A stretch of DNA of 64,000 nucleotides, taken from contig JAKOWL010000250.1 of the NCBI GenBank assembly GCA_029781535.1, forward strand, positions 34,711 to 98,710, given 5' to 3'. Every line of letters begins with the position of its first letter. The stretch's first letter is position 1. Below are positions 1 to 9,092 of the stretch, piece after piece. The translations under genes were made by a program, and so were the position numbers. This stretch comes from Pseudomonadota bacterium (lineage in GTDB: Bacteria > Pseudomonadota > Gammaproteobacteria > Burkholderiales > Methylophilaceae). Under the pieces are notes generated by a model. It did no database searches and had not been told where the DNA came from. It saw nothing but the letters and a program-made list of their open reading frames with translations.

Positions 1-1523
1 TGAATAAATTAGATAAAATTGCGCCGTCAAAGATCTTTTGGTGGGTTATATCCATCAGCATGGTTATAGCGGCCTGGATACAATACATCCAGCATGGCTG
101 GATCAACCCAGACTCTGTCTTGTACTTTGAGCAAGCGCGCTTAATATCGTTGGGCGATTGGCGCGGAGCATTTAAAGTATTTAACTGGCCTTTTTATGCG
201 TTTTGTATCGCTTATACACACAAACTCACTACGCTCGGCATCCATACTTCGGCACAAGTTCTTAATATCATATTTTTTGGAGCCGCAACCGCTAGTTACT
301 TAAAACTCATTCAATTAGCTGGAGGCACATCACGCGCCATGTTTTGTGGTGCGCTTGTTTTGTTTGGTGCTCAGTATATTGTTGGGGATGTTTTAGGGAT
401 GCTGATGCGAGATGAAGGATTTTGGGCATTCTTCCTAGCTAGCCTTGTTTTCCTTATCCAATACATACAACACCAGCGAACCCGCGATGCAATCTTCTGG
501 CAAATATGCATCATAGTCGCAACCTTGTTCAGGATAGAGGCCATTTGCTACCTGTTGGGATTGCCTTTTGCGCTTTTCTTTATACCAAATCAGTCATGGC
601 AAAACAGGTTGCAGCATGTTATTCGCACATATTCAATCAGCCTCTTTATGCTGGCCGTCATTTTTATGGTTATATTGCTCAATCCTGACTTGAGCATGAA
701 AAACTTTGGCCGCCTGCAAGAAGTCTTTAGCCTAAACTTATATAACGAGTTTACCGCTCACTTGAAAGAAAAATCGAACATCATGGCGGACCAGGTATTA
801 GGAAAGCATCTTTCAGAATATGCTGTCCCTGGCCTGCTAATCACTTTCATTTATGCCATTCTCTCAAAAATCATTTCTGCGGCAGGTATCATTCCTAGTG
901 CGCTTAATGTTTATGGGGCTCGACAAGGCCATCATCAAACTATAGAAAATAACACCTATTTCATACTGAGTGCAGCCGCCACCATTGCAATTATCAGCAT
1001 GGCGCTCATCATCACCAAAGTCTTCGTTTTATCAGGACGCTATGTAGTTGCATTAAGCTGGATTCTGATGATATGGGCAGCAATCTACTTGGCTGAAATG
1101 TTTAAAACATCCAACAAAAAACTATTAAAAATTGGTGTTCTGATTCTCATGTTGCTCTGCCTAGGCCTAGTAAAAAACATATGGCCTAAACGCGAAGGCT
1201 ACAATTACATGCAGGATGCCGCAGCATGGTTGCAGCAGCAAAACACCACTCCTGATTATGTATTCTATGATGATTCCAGAATGCGCTACTATGCAGGCGC
1301 GCCTTTTATTGGCACTTGGGATGACAATTGGATAGTCGCAAAATCCGCAATCGATGATAATAACATCAATCAATACGATTATTTGGTGATTAGTTTATCC
1401 AGTAGCCATGCAGAACGTGAGGCTTATATTAAAAAAACTTTGACGCAATACCATGAAATCCAACGATTTTACCCCCCAAGAAGAGTCAAATGTATTGTTA
1501 TTTACAAAAAAAATAATGGCTAA
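1..1523 (+). CDS. Multi-pass membrane protein, probable GT-C type glycosyltransferase (first base outside window)
   Basis: The reading frame is open from base 3, and bases 1-2 (tg) would complete an ATG if the preceding base is A. The protein would then be about 507 aa and start MNKLDKIAPSKIFWW, with the N-terminal membrane helix intact. A shorter start at base 60 would cut into that helix. About ten hydrophobic segments follow, and an acidic loop after the first one (NPDSVLYFEQA) is typical of lipid-linked-sugar GT-C enzymes. A soluble C-terminal domain of about 110 residues follows the last helix. It converges on the glycosyltransferase operon downstream, so a role in surface polysaccharide is likely. 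The family assignment rests on topology only. Confidence 0.6.
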   Translation, partial: NKLDKIAPSKIFWWVISISMVIAAWIQYIQHGWINPDSVLYFEQARLISLGDWRGAFKVFNWPFYAFCIAYTHKLTTLGIHTSAQVLNIIFFGAATASYLKLIQLAGGTSRAMFCGALVLFGAQYIVGDVLGMLMRDEGFWAFFLASLVFLIQYIQHQRTRDAIFWQICIIVATLFRIEAICYLLGLPFALFFIPNQSWQNRLQHVIRTYSISLFMLAVIFMVILLNPDLSMKNFGRLQEVFSLNLYNEFTAHLKEKSNIMADQVLGKHLSEYAVPGLLITFIYAILSKIISAAGIIPSALNVYGARQGHHQTIENNTYFILSAAATIAIISMALIITKVFVLSGRYVVALSWILMIWAAIYLAEMFKTSNKKLLKIGVLILMLLCLGLVKNIWPKREGYNYMQDAAAWLQQQNTTPDYVFYDDSRMRYYAGAPFIGTWDDNWIVAKSAIDDNNINQYDYLVISLSSSHAEREAYIKKTLTQYHEIQRFYPPRRVKCIVIYKKNNG

Positions 1524-1722
1524 GATCTTGTTATCTTAAATGCTTTATGTAAAACATTTACAATGTTATCAAAGCCGAGTTATGTATTAACTCACCATCC
1601 AAACAGGCAAAAAAACTTTAGAAAAATATTGAACAAACTATCCTTGGGCGACCGATTTACTCAAACATACAAAATCAATTACTAGGATGAACAGCAAAAA
1701 GAGCCGTTAAAGAGCTAATGCA

Positions 1723-2775
1723 CTATGCTTCTGCTGTCATTTTTTGTAACAATAATTTGGCCCGGCTTTCCCATGTGTGCTTTTTCAAAAAGGTTTCATG
1801 TCCATTACGCGCGATTGCATGCCTTTTTTCAGGGTTCTGTAGATAATAGTCCACTTTCTTAGCAAGTTCTTTAGAGCTACGGAAAACATCCAGTTCTTCA
1901 CCAATGTCAAATAGTTCTGCAACTTCATCACAATAATCCGTCAGCAGGAAACATCCAGCCGCCAGAGCTTCAAATATCCTGAGATTCACACCAGTCTCGG
2001 CACCATAAAACTGGGTGCGAGTAATATTCAGCACGATTTTGGCATCTGCCAAATACTGATATAGCTCTTCACCCCAAATAGAGACGTCCTTGACGTTTGC
2101 CTTAAGTTCCTCGGAAATAAGCGGGTAATTCCGTTTCCAACGATCCCCGTAAACTGTAACCTTAGCTTTAATCTGTTCCAAGAGAAAAATACGCCGCAAA
2201 TCACAACTACCCACAAACAGCACGTCGTATTGCGGCATCTCAACCTGCGGCATAGAAATCTTGCTTGCGCCAAATGGCAAGAAAGTTGCCGGAAGTCGTT
2301 TGGTTTCGCTAAAGAAACGCGTTGTTATCTTTGAAAAAGAAAATATGTGATCGTAAATGGCCAGTTCATTCTCTATAAAAAAAATAAACTCCCGACGTTT
2401 TGCGTAAAGATTGCAGCTATCCGTATCATACAAAAACAATTTAAAATCGTACTTTGCTTTGAGTTTAGTCACAAATTCTGGAGACAGATATTTGTAAATG
2501 AACCCAACCACCAACACAATTGTTGGCTGCTCCTGCGCTAGATATGCCTCAAACTTCCCCTCATCCAGCTTAGGAAAATGATAGAAACTATCTTTGCTTT
2601 CCCATCTGTTAAATGCCTTTGTAAACGCCGACCTGAAGGCATAAAACAACTTGGGCGAGAGCCTGCGCAAATCAACATATTTGGTATCAACTCCCGTGCG
2701 GCTGATTGCATCCTTAAGTTCCCGCCCCAAAGGCACTCCGCCAATGCCATCAAGCAACACTAATTTCTCAGTCAT
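1723..2775 (-). CDS. CgeB-like glycosyltransferase
   Basis: A 350-aa soluble protein with the two Rossmann-like halves of a GT-B fold. The C-terminal half carries the CgeB/DUF3880-type pattern (GVNLRIFEALAAGCFLLTD, residues about 270-290), the nucleotide-sugar-binding region. I chose the ATG at 2775 (MTEKLVLLDG); a longer frame upstream lies inside the FkbM gene. It overlaps the 3' end of that gene by 8 bp, so the two are probably translationally coupled. It is the last gene of the polysaccharide operon. The sugar donor and acceptor cannot be told from the sequence. Confidence 0.72.
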   Translation of the reverse strand: MTEKLVLLDGIGGVPLGRELKDAISRTGVDTKYVDLRRLSPKLFYAFRSAFTKAFNRWESKDSFYHFPKLDEGKFEAYLAQEQPTIVLVVGFIYKYLSPEFVTKLKAKYDFKLFLYDTDSCNLYAKRREFIFFIENELAIYDHIFSFSKITTRFFSETKRLPATFLPFGASKISMPQVEMPQYDVLFVGSCDLRRIFLLEQIKAKVTVYGDRWKRNYPLISEELKANVKDVSIWGEELYQYLADAKIVLNITRTQFYGAETGVNLRIFEALAAGCFLLTDYCDEVAELFDIGEELDVFRSSKELAKKVDYYLQNPEKRHAIARNGHETFLKKHTWESRAKLLLQKMTAEA

Positions 2776-3628
2776 GCCGTGACTTTGAGAGAAATCGAAA
2801 TTGCGCAAAGACCTGCTGATAGCGTGCAAGTACAAAATACACATTCGAGTAATGTTTGTGCGGATCAAAGTCAGACAAACACCAATCATTGGCAAATAGC
2901 TTGAAATATAGACGCCTTGCTATACCATATAGTCCTTGAGGATGTACCTTCTTATTGCCGGTGTAAGTTAGAGAATAACATCTATAGCCTTTAAATATTT
3001 CCTCGAACATTCTGGTGTTCAAGAAGGTTTGTGCTACTTGCACGCTTTTCCACTCTAGCAGCATAAGAGGTTGAAACTTATTAATCGTTTCACGCAAACC
3101 TTGAATCGCTAAAACCTCATGTCCCTCAACATCCATTTTAATAAAGTTTACTTTGGCATCTGGATGATATCTTGCAAGGTAATCATCGCCGGTTTCAACA
3201 TTGATCTGAAGCCGCTCTCCCTCACCCGATTTTACCTCCAAGCTGGAGGAACCTAGATTTCCGTTGAGAGGGATAAAAATTTCGGGCATTCTTTGCATAT
3301 CAGATAAGCCTATGTTTACTGCGGTCGCATTAACTATTTGATTTTGCTGCAAGTTAGTCTTCAACACCTCAAATATGAACTTAATTGGCTCAAACGCGAT
3401 TAGGTTTTCAGAATACCGTGCGATTACCAATGCATGATTGCCAATGTTAGCACCCACATCAAGACTCGTATGTGGCTTTATTTTTGCAAGCACTTCGGAC
3501 AGAGAATTCAGCGTATTGCTATCATATTCGCCATTTTTCTGCGCTTCTTTAGTAATAGAATCTTTTGCAAAAGCATTAAGAATGTAACCTCTTTTTGTTT
3601 TTAGTTGTATTGTTCGTCTCATTTGCAT
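2768..3628 (-). CDS. FkbM-family SAM-dependent methyltransferase
   Basis: About 286 aa. SAM motif I reads DVGANIGNHALV near residue 80, and the FkbM signature FIKMDVEGHE lies about 90 residues later. Family members O-methylate sugars or polyketides, and in this operon the likely substrate is a surface glycan. The ATG at 3628 (MQMRRTIQ) is preferred because the next gene upstream stops at 3637. An extension to 3676 would overlap that gene by 40 bp and add residues that do not look like the family. ATG 3622 is also possible; no strong Shine-Dalgarno decides. Confidence 0.78.
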   Translation of the reverse strand: MQMRRTIQLKTKRGYILNAFAKDSITKEAQKNGEYDSNTLNSLSEVLAKIKPHTSLDVGANIGNHALVIARYSENLIAFEPIKFIFEVLKTNLQQNQIVNATAVNIGLSDMQRMPEIFIPLNGNLGSSSLEVKSGEGERLQINVETGDDYLARYHPDAKVNFIKMDVEGHEVLAIQGLRETINKFQPLMLLEWKSVQVAQTFLNTRMFEEIFKGYRCYSLTYTGNKKVHPQGLYGIARRLYFKLFANDWCLSDFDPHKHYSNVYFVLARYQQVFAQFRFLSKSRHD

Positions 3629-3636
3629 ATCAATCA

Positions 3637-4737
3637 CTATTGGGCCACTAGCTTTTTTACGAAGGGCATCTGCCAAAAGTTTACACGCGCTGCTTCATCA
3701 CTGAACACGGAGCTTAATATAACTTGCTGCACAGGCTGTGTGTCGTTTTTTTTAATTCCGACAGATTTTCCTAAAGCATCTGCAAGTGCTATTGAATCAC
3801 CCAGCTTAAATAATAGCCCCGCATTACCCGCTATCTCCGCCCCACCACCACAATCGCTGCATATCAGCGGAACCTCGGCGGCCATCGCTTCCAGTAAGAC
3901 CATACCAAATGGCTCGTGATCGGACGTCAACACGAACACATCAAATGCTTTGAAATACCGCTTGGCATTGGGTACATTACCAGTAAACACCACGGATTCA
4001 TTGACGCCAAGCTCCACAGCGAGGCGCTTGAGATCCGCTTCCAATGGCCCTTTCCCTATAATCACCAATTTGGTATTGGCAGGCAATTTTGACAAGGCTA
4101 GCCGAAACCCTCGCAATAGCGTTGCCTGATCTTTATCGCGATGCAACCGCCCGACATTGCCAACCACCCATGCATCCTGAGGAAGTCCAAGTGCGTGGCG
4201 GGCTTCTTGTCTTGATATTTGTATGCTCTGTAAGGCTTGTACATCGATATGGTTATAGAACGTTTGTATTCTTTCTGCAGGCCAGCCAGATAGATATAGC
4301 CGAATCTCATCACGCACAGAGTCCGATACAGCCAATATATGTATACGCTTTTGGAACAAATTGACCATCAGCCTGCGAGAAAAGCGTTTGAAATCACCGT
4401 AGTTATGACGGATGCTGATGACTGGAACTGACGTTGCAAGCAGAGCCACATAAGTCGGTTTGGCGCGATGCGCGATACAAAATTCAAACTGATATTTTTG
4501 ATGCAGCGCCCTGATCTTTTTTATTGCGCCAAGCTTGAGTCCAGAAACATCTTTACTTTCATATTCCAGAAAGATGACCTCTCCATGTCCTACTTCTTTG
4601 GCGACATCAGGATCTGCCTTGCCAGTTAAAAAAACTGTCAGGATCTTGTAGTTACTATTTTTAAATAAGACTGCATATTGCCTGGCACAATCCAGAAAAG
4701 GTGGATAGTAACAATGGCTAATTTGCAAAACCCACAA
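3637..4737 (-). CDS. Glycosyltransferase family 4
   Basis: 366 aa with a GT-B fold. The N-terminal acceptor half has an HNYGDFKRFSRR segment, and the C-terminal donor half has VGNVGRLHRDKD and the GT4 E-x7-E signature EPFGMVLLE followed by SDCGGGAEI. It probably transfers a nucleotide-activated sugar to a growing polysaccharide on the cytoplasmic face. The start is TTG at 4737: an in-frame stop lies just upstream, no ATG is available, and AAAGGA sits 8 nt before it. Spacing to both neighbours is short (24 and 8 bp), which is operon-like. Confidence 0.85.
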   Translation of the reverse strand: MWVLQISHCYYPPFLDCARQYAVLFKNSNYKILTVFLTGKADPDVAKEVGHGEVIFLEYESKDVSGLKLGAIKKIRALHQKYQFEFCIAHRAKPTYVALLATSVPVISIRHNYGDFKRFSRRLMVNLFQKRIHILAVSDSVRDEIRLYLSGWPAERIQTFYNHIDVQALQSIQISRQEARHALGLPQDAWVVGNVGRLHRDKDQATLLRGFRLALSKLPANTKLVIIGKGPLEADLKRLAVELGVNESVVFTGNVPNAKRYFKAFDVFVLTSDHEPFGMVLLEAMAAEVPLICSDCGGGAEIAGNAGLLFKLGDSIALADALGKSVGIKKNDTQPVQQVILSSVFSDEAARVNFWQMPFVKKLVAQ

Positions 4738-4761
4738 GATGGAATCCTTTGATTATGTCTG

Positions 4762-5784
4762 CTAAATATCGTATCGATAATACGACCGATACCAGTTAGT
4801 AAATTTTTCTATTCCTGACTGCAAATCGGTATTCGGCTTAAATCCTACCCAGCTCTCCAAAGCAGTCGTATCGGCATAAGTTGCCTTCACATCACCTGCC
4901 TGCATTGGCAAAAACTCTTTTTCAGCAGTTTTTCCCAATGCTTTTTCCAGCGTTCCAATGAAATCCAGCAGTTTCTCAGGCTGACTATTGCCAATATTGA
5001 AAACGCGATATGGTGCATTGCTGGTTGATGCCTTTGGCAAACCGGTATCAAAATCAGGGTCTGGAGTAGCAGGTTTATCCAGCACGCGCACTACGCCTTC
5101 AATGATGTCATCGACATAGGTAAAGTCGCGCATCATGTCACCATGATTAAATACCTGGATTGGCTTGTCATTCAGGATGGCATTTGCGAACAAGAAGGGC
5201 GACATGTCTGGCCTTCCCCAAGGTCCATAGACGGTAAAGAAACGTAAGCCTGTGGTTGGCAATCGGTATAGATGGCTATAGGTATGCGCCATCAACTCAT
5301 TCGCCTTTTTGGTGGCAGCATAGAGACTTACCGGGTGATCGACAGCGTCGTCTTCACTAAATGGAAGTTTGGTGTTGCCACCATAGACGCTGGATGAGCT
5401 AGCGTAAACTAAATGCTCCACATGATGATGCCGGCATCCCTCTAGAATATTGGTGAATGCTACCAGATTGCTACTGGCATAGGCATGCGGGTTCTTTAAT
5501 GAATAACGCACCCCTGCTTGCGCTGCCAAATGCACGACACGCTCTGGCCTTTCAGAAACAAACAATGCCTCGGTAGCTGGCGTATCTGCCAAATCCAGTT
5601 TAATGAACTTGAGGTTATGCTGATTTGGGTTCGCTTTGAGCGATTCAAGCCTGGCCTCTTTGAGGCTTACTTCGTAATAATCATTCAGGTTATCCACGCC
5701 AATCACCGTATCACCCCTTTCCAGCAAATGCTGAGCCAAGTGATACCCAATGAAACCTGCAACCCCTGTAACCAAAACTTTCAC
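4762..5784 (-). CDS. NAD-dependent UDP-glucuronate 4-epimerase (SDR family)
   Basis: 340 aa extended SDR. The Rossmann motif GVAGFIG is at residues 7-13 and the catalytic YxxxK is Y155-K159 (YAATK), preceded by the Ser/Thr-rich ASSSSVYG. The segment [12 protein letters not shown] near residue 31 is characteristic of UDP-GlcA 4-epimerases (LspL/Cap1J group), which make UDP-galacturonic acid for capsule and LPS. The start is GTG at 5784 with GGGTAGAG upstream. It presumably feeds an acidic sugar to the neighbouring transferases. UDP-glucose 4-epimerase activity is less likely given that segment. Confidence 0.85.
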   Translation of the reverse strand: MKVLVTGVAGFIGYHLAQHLLERGDTVIGVDNLNDYYEVSLKEARLESLKANPNQHNLKFIKLDLADTPATEALFVSERPERVVHLAAQAGVRYSLKNPHAYASSNLVAFTNILEGCRHHHVEHLVYASSSSVYGGNTKLPFSEDDAVDHPVSLYAATKKANELMAHTYSHLYRLPTTGLRFFTVYGPWGRPDMSPFLFANAILNDKPIQVFNHGDMMRDFTYVDDIIEGVVRVLDKPATPDPDFDTGLPKASTSNAPYRVFNIGNSQPEKLLDFIGTLEKALGKTAEKEFLPMQAGDVKATYADTTALESWVGFKPNTDLQSGIEKFTNWYRSYYRYDI

Positions 5785-5804
5785 TATCTCTACCCGCTAA
5801 TATC

Positions 5805-7238
5805 TTAATTGGCGCCAGTATGACACATCGAGCCGAATCCCAATACCACCAATTTCTTTTTCCGCTTCAGGTAAGGCTCAAACTCCTCCAGCCTACATGC
5901 TGCTGAAAAATTATCAGCAACATCAATATCTTCGGCTAAAAGCATGAAATTTTGCTGTTTCTGCCTGAATGCATTCCATTCTTGTTTATCCAACAGTACC
6001 ACCGGCTTATTTGAATAAAAAATCAAACGGCTATCAATGCTCTTATATGCATACAGTCTGTCAGCACTTACTTTTTGACTCCATTGTTGGAATTCAGGGA
6101 AAGCGGAAATCCTATAATTAAACACATGCGCTTCAAAAGCCACATAAAAGATCGCTATAGTTGCTGGCATCAGGATGACTAAAGCATTCATCAGTTTTTT
6201 CATGGACAAACTGGCTGCTTCATATAACCTCGACAAATGGATACCCAAGAGAATCGCAATCACCGGATAAACTGGAAGTAGATATTTGGCATGCTTGTTA
6301 CTGAATAGCGAAAAAACCAGTATTGGCACAATCGTTGCGGCTGCCAAAATGAGCAGATTCCTTTGCTTCTGAATCCCTTTAAAACTCTTGTCGGGTTTAA
6401 CAAGAAACAATCCAACCAGAAATAGAAAGTCAACGACGATCCACCCAAGGTAACTTAACAAAGGTTTCACGTTATTATCACCCTGCATCTTCTCCACCAT
6501 GTCACGTTTCACGATCTGCGACCAAATGTCAGGGCCAAGTTTGAGGGTCACTATGGCATACCATGACAACGCCACCAGAAAGAACAGCACCCAAGCTTTC
6601 CAATCTTGCATGAACCTTTTCAAGGCCTCATCTCTTGTCCAAACTGACAATATCAATAAAGGCAATGTGACAAACAGCATGGCGACCGGACCTTTGGTCA
6701 GCACTGCAAGGCCTAGCAAGCTGTAACTCAAATATAGCCAGATTCGCTTGTGTTGCTGTTCCATATAGAGGATGGCTGAGATCAGAGAGCCAAAGCATAA
6801 TAAGGTAAGCAACATTTCAATTTCTGCTCGGCGTGCCAACATGGCAAATCCGAGATTTGCCACAAGCAAAGCCATAGCGCATACACTGGCCACAACTCCA
6901 TAGCGTTGCCTAGTGAAGCGATAAACGATTCCCAGTACGGCAGCCGCAGCAATTGCAGATGGCAGACGCAAGGTCCATTCGTTAAGGGTACCAAACACTT
7001 CGGAGATCGACATTGAGAACCAATAGAACAACGGAGGCTTTGTGAGGTAAAGCTCACCATTCAAGCGCGGCAATAACCAGTCTTTGGTTTGGAACATCTC
7101 TTTAACGACTAATGCGCGCCTCCCTTCATTCAGAGACATCAGCTGTAAACTGCCGAGTCCCCAGAACAAGGTCAGGAAAGCACAGACCACCACAAACCAG
7201 AAGAAATACTTGAACTGGTGGGTATATGAATTATTCAA
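5805..7238 (-). CDS. ArnT-like GT39 lipid A / polyisoprenyl-phosphate sugar transferase
   Basis: 477 aa with about 11-12 membrane helices and a soluble C-terminal tail, as in the ArnT/PMT family. After the first helix comes MSLNEGRRALVVKEMF, where E is the usual acidic catalytic position. TKPPLFYWF and LARRAEIEM are further family segments. It probably takes a sugar from undecaprenyl phosphate and attaches it to lipid A or glycan on the periplasmic side. The start is TTG at 7238; an internal Met would remove helix 1. Genes for an Und-P-sugar synthase (GT2) and a LAB_N protein lie directly upstream, so the three may form one modification cassette. Confidence 0.83.
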   Translation of the reverse strand: MNNSYTHQFKYFFWFVVVCAFLTLFWGLGSLQLMSLNEGRRALVVKEMFQTKDWLLPRLNGELYLTKPPLFYWFSMSISEVFGTLNEWTLRLPSAIAAAAVLGIVYRFTRQRYGVVASVCAMALLVANLGFAMLARRAEIEMLLTLLCFGSLISAILYMEQQHKRIWLYLSYSLLGLAVLTKGPVAMLFVTLPLLILSVWTRDEALKRFMQDWKAWVLFFLVALSWYAIVTLKLGPDIWSQIVKRDMVEKMQGDNNVKPLLSYLGWIVVDFLFLVGLFLVKPDKSFKGIQKQRNLLILAAATIVPILVFSLFSNKHAKYLLPVYPVIAILLGIHLSRLYEAASLSMKKLMNALVILMPATIAIFYVAFEAHVFNYRISAFPEFQQWSQKVSADRLYAYKSIDSRLIFYSNKPVVLLDKQEWNAFRQKQQNFMLLAEDIDVADNFSAACRLEEFEPYLKRKKKLVVLGFGSMCHTGAN

Positions 7239-7250
7239 GATGCTGAAAGA

Positions 7251-7613
7251 TCAATGAGGTTTATGTTGAGCCCGTCGAGCGTGGCGTTTGATCAACACCA
7301 GGTTACGCGCATAGACAATCGTGCCGGGCATTTGGCCGAGAATGATGACAGGATCAATACGATGTATGCCATATGCCAATACGATTAACCCGCCTAACAA
7401 ACTCAAATACCAGAAACTAACTGGGATCAAGCTTTGCTGATGTTTTTCGCTATGTATCCACTGCACGATAAAACGCATCATAAACAGACACTGTCCGACC
7501 AAGCCGATACCCACCCACACCAAATCAGTGGTTGAGATACCCGCAATATAGTGATCAACCGCATTGACGATATGCGAAAAATACATACCTATGCCATCAT
7601 TGACAATTTGCAT
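7251..7613 (-). CDS. Lipid A biosynthesis N-terminal domain (LAB_N) membrane protein
   Basis: 120 aa with three predicted membrane helices. The LAB_N segments QCLFMMRFIVQWIHSEK and SLLGGLIVLAYGI are clear. In some bacteria this domain is fused to the N-terminus of LpxB; here it stands alone between GT2 and GT39 genes, an arrangement seen in other ArnT-like cassettes. Its biochemical role is not settled; a flippase-like or scaffolding role for an undecaprenyl-linked sugar is an inference. ATG at 7613, 2 bp after the GT2 stop codon. Confidence 0.82.
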   Translation of the reverse strand: MQIVNDGIGMYFSHIVNAVDHYIAGISTTDLVWVGIGLVGQCLFMMRFIVQWIHSEKHQQSLIPVSFWYLSLLGGLIVLAYGIHRIDPVIILGQMPGTIVYARNLVLIKRHARRAQHKPH

Positions 7614-7615
7614 GA

Positions 7616-8347
7616 TTAAATCACCTTATCTTCCGTTGCCTGTGGAATCTTGGCGCGGCGTTGTAACCAGGCTACGCCAAACAAATCCACAATCCCCACC
7701 ATCAGCCTGTCCAAGGTACCATAGTTGGATTTTCCATGTTCACGATTCCGATGACCAACATGCACAGAGGCGATTCTCCCGCCGCGGCGTTTAATCAAGG
7801 CAGGCAAGAAGCGATGCATGTGATCAAAATAAGGTAAATCCAGAAACGCCGCCCGGCTGAATAGCTTCAAACCACAGCCTGTATCAGGTGTATCGTCACG
7901 CAACATTTTGGACCGTACCGTATTTGCAATGACAGATGACATTCTCTTTACCCAAGTATCACGGCGGCTCTGGCGCCTGTTACCGCCCACCAACTCTATA
8001 CCATCCCCAAGAGCTCCCATCAGTTTAGGAATGTCAGCGGGGTCGTTCTGACCATCGCCATCCAGCGTAGCAACCCATTCATATTTGGCAAATTTGACTC
8101 CGGTTCTAACCGCAGTACTTTGTCCACAGCTTTTTGCATGGCGAACAATCCTAAGCTGCGGATATTGCTGTTGAAGTGTTTTAAGCCTTTCATAAGTTGC
8201 ATCCGTACTACCATCATCGACATAAATGATTTCGTGCTCTATAACCGGCTTCAGTGCCGAATCAATTTCGCCAATCAAGCTTGCGACATTATCCTGCTCA
8301 TTGCGTACAGGCACCACGACAGAAAGTTGTTTTATCGGAGAAGACAC
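7616..8347 (-). CDS. Glycosyltransferase family 2 (DPM1/ArnC-like)
   Basis: 243 aa GT-A fold. It has the nucleotide-binding VVPVRNEQDN, then DDGSTD near residue 45 and the metal-binding DGDGQND near residue 95. No C-terminal membrane helix pair is visible, so it resembles DPM1 more than full-length ArnC. It likely makes an undecaprenyl-phosphate sugar on the cytoplasmic side for the GT39 enzyme downstream. The start is GTG at 8347 with AAAGGTAG correctly spaced before it. Confidence 0.84.
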   Translation of the reverse strand: MSSPIKQLSVVVPVRNEQDNVASLIGEIDSALKPVIEHEIIYVDDGSTDATYERLKTLQQQYPQLRIVRHAKSCGQSTAVRTGVKFAKYEWVATLDGDGQNDPADIPKLMGALGDGIELVGGNRRQSRRDTWVKRMSSVIANTVRSKMLRDDTPDTGCGLKLFSRAAFLDLPYFDHMHRFLPALIKRRGGRIASVHVGHRNREHGKSNYGTLDRLMVGIVDLFGVAWLQRRAKIPQATEDKVI

Positions 8348-8375
8348 GAGCTACCTTTCAGGGGTTGTCTATCAG

Positions 8376-9029
8376 TCATAACAAACTGGCAATATTCTTT
8401 GCGGTCTGAATGCGATTGGCCGTACAAAAATCCTGCCAACCCGCCACTTCAGTCCAGTCAGTCAAAAAAACGAAATCAATATTAGCATGAGTTGCTGCCT
8501 GGAAATCATATTTACTGTCCCCAACAAACAGGGCTGGCAATTGCAGATTTTCATTGGCTATCTCACGCGCCAGCACATCTTCCTTGATATCAGGGCCGCC
8601 AAAGATACCAGCATCGAACAGATCGGCCAAGCCACGGCGAGCAAAAATTCGCCTGAGTTCACTTTGGTCTCCGCCGGAGAGCAGCATCCACCTGGCTTGT
8701 GGAGTCGCAAGTTTCAGCTCTTGCAATCCTTTTGCAACCTCACATTCCATTAACGCCTTATCCAGAATCTGTTCGAATGTATCCATATAACGTTGCATTA
8801 CTTCTGGTGTTACAGGCTGCTTCAGGATTTCTTTCAGGTAATACTCTATTTTCCCATTACGTGGGAAACTGCCCTTTTTAACATGATGGTCAGCCAAGGC
8901 TTGTGCCTGCTCATCTGTTCCCCCATTGCGTTTGGCCACTTCAAAATAGGCATTGACCTTGGTCTTGTTGCTATCCAGCACCACACCATCGCAATCAAAG
9001 ATCAACGTTTTGTAATGAGTCAGTTTCAA
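8376..9029 (-). CDS. HAD-superfamily hydrolase
   Basis: 217 aa. The HAD motifs are in order: DCDGVVLDS near the N-terminus (nucleophile Asp), LLSGGD (motif II), a conserved Lys region, and GDSKYD (motif IV). The helical cap between motifs I and II is of the beta-phosphoglucomutase/phosphatase type. As the first gene of the glycan operon it may be a sugar-phosphate phosphatase, but the substrate cannot be read. The start is TTG at 9029, with AGGC upstream and no alternative ATG nearby. The eda terminator lies just upstream, so this operon needs its own promoter, which I could not place. Confidence 0.8.
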   Translation of the reverse strand: MKLTHYKTLIFDCDGVVLDSNKTKVNAYFEVAKRNGGTDEQAQALADHHVKKGSFPRNGKIEYYLKEILKQPVTPEVMQRYMDTFEQILDKALMECEVAKGLQELKLATPQARWMLLSGGDQSELRRIFARRGLADLFDAGIFGGPDIKEDVLAREIANENLQLPALFVGDSKYDFQAATHANIDFVFLTDWTEVAGWQDFCTANRIQTAKNIASLL

Positions 9030-9041
9030 GTTAAGCCTAAT

Positions 9042-9071
9042 AAAAAAGGCTTGGTGCTAATCACAAGCCTT
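9042..9071 (-). terminator. Intrinsic terminator of the edd-eda operon
   Basis: On the minus strand, an 8-bp perfect stem AAGGCTTG/CAAGCCTT with a 10-nt loop is followed by a T-rich run (TTTTTTATT, the first two T's being in the stem). It begins 22 bp after the eda stop codon. Confidence 0.82.
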
Positions 9072-9092
9072 GATATTGCAAACACCCTTTAC

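Noticed and set aside
1524-1722. Gap between converging genes at the left end
   Set aside because: AT-rich, no convincing terminator, small RNA or coding frame seen.
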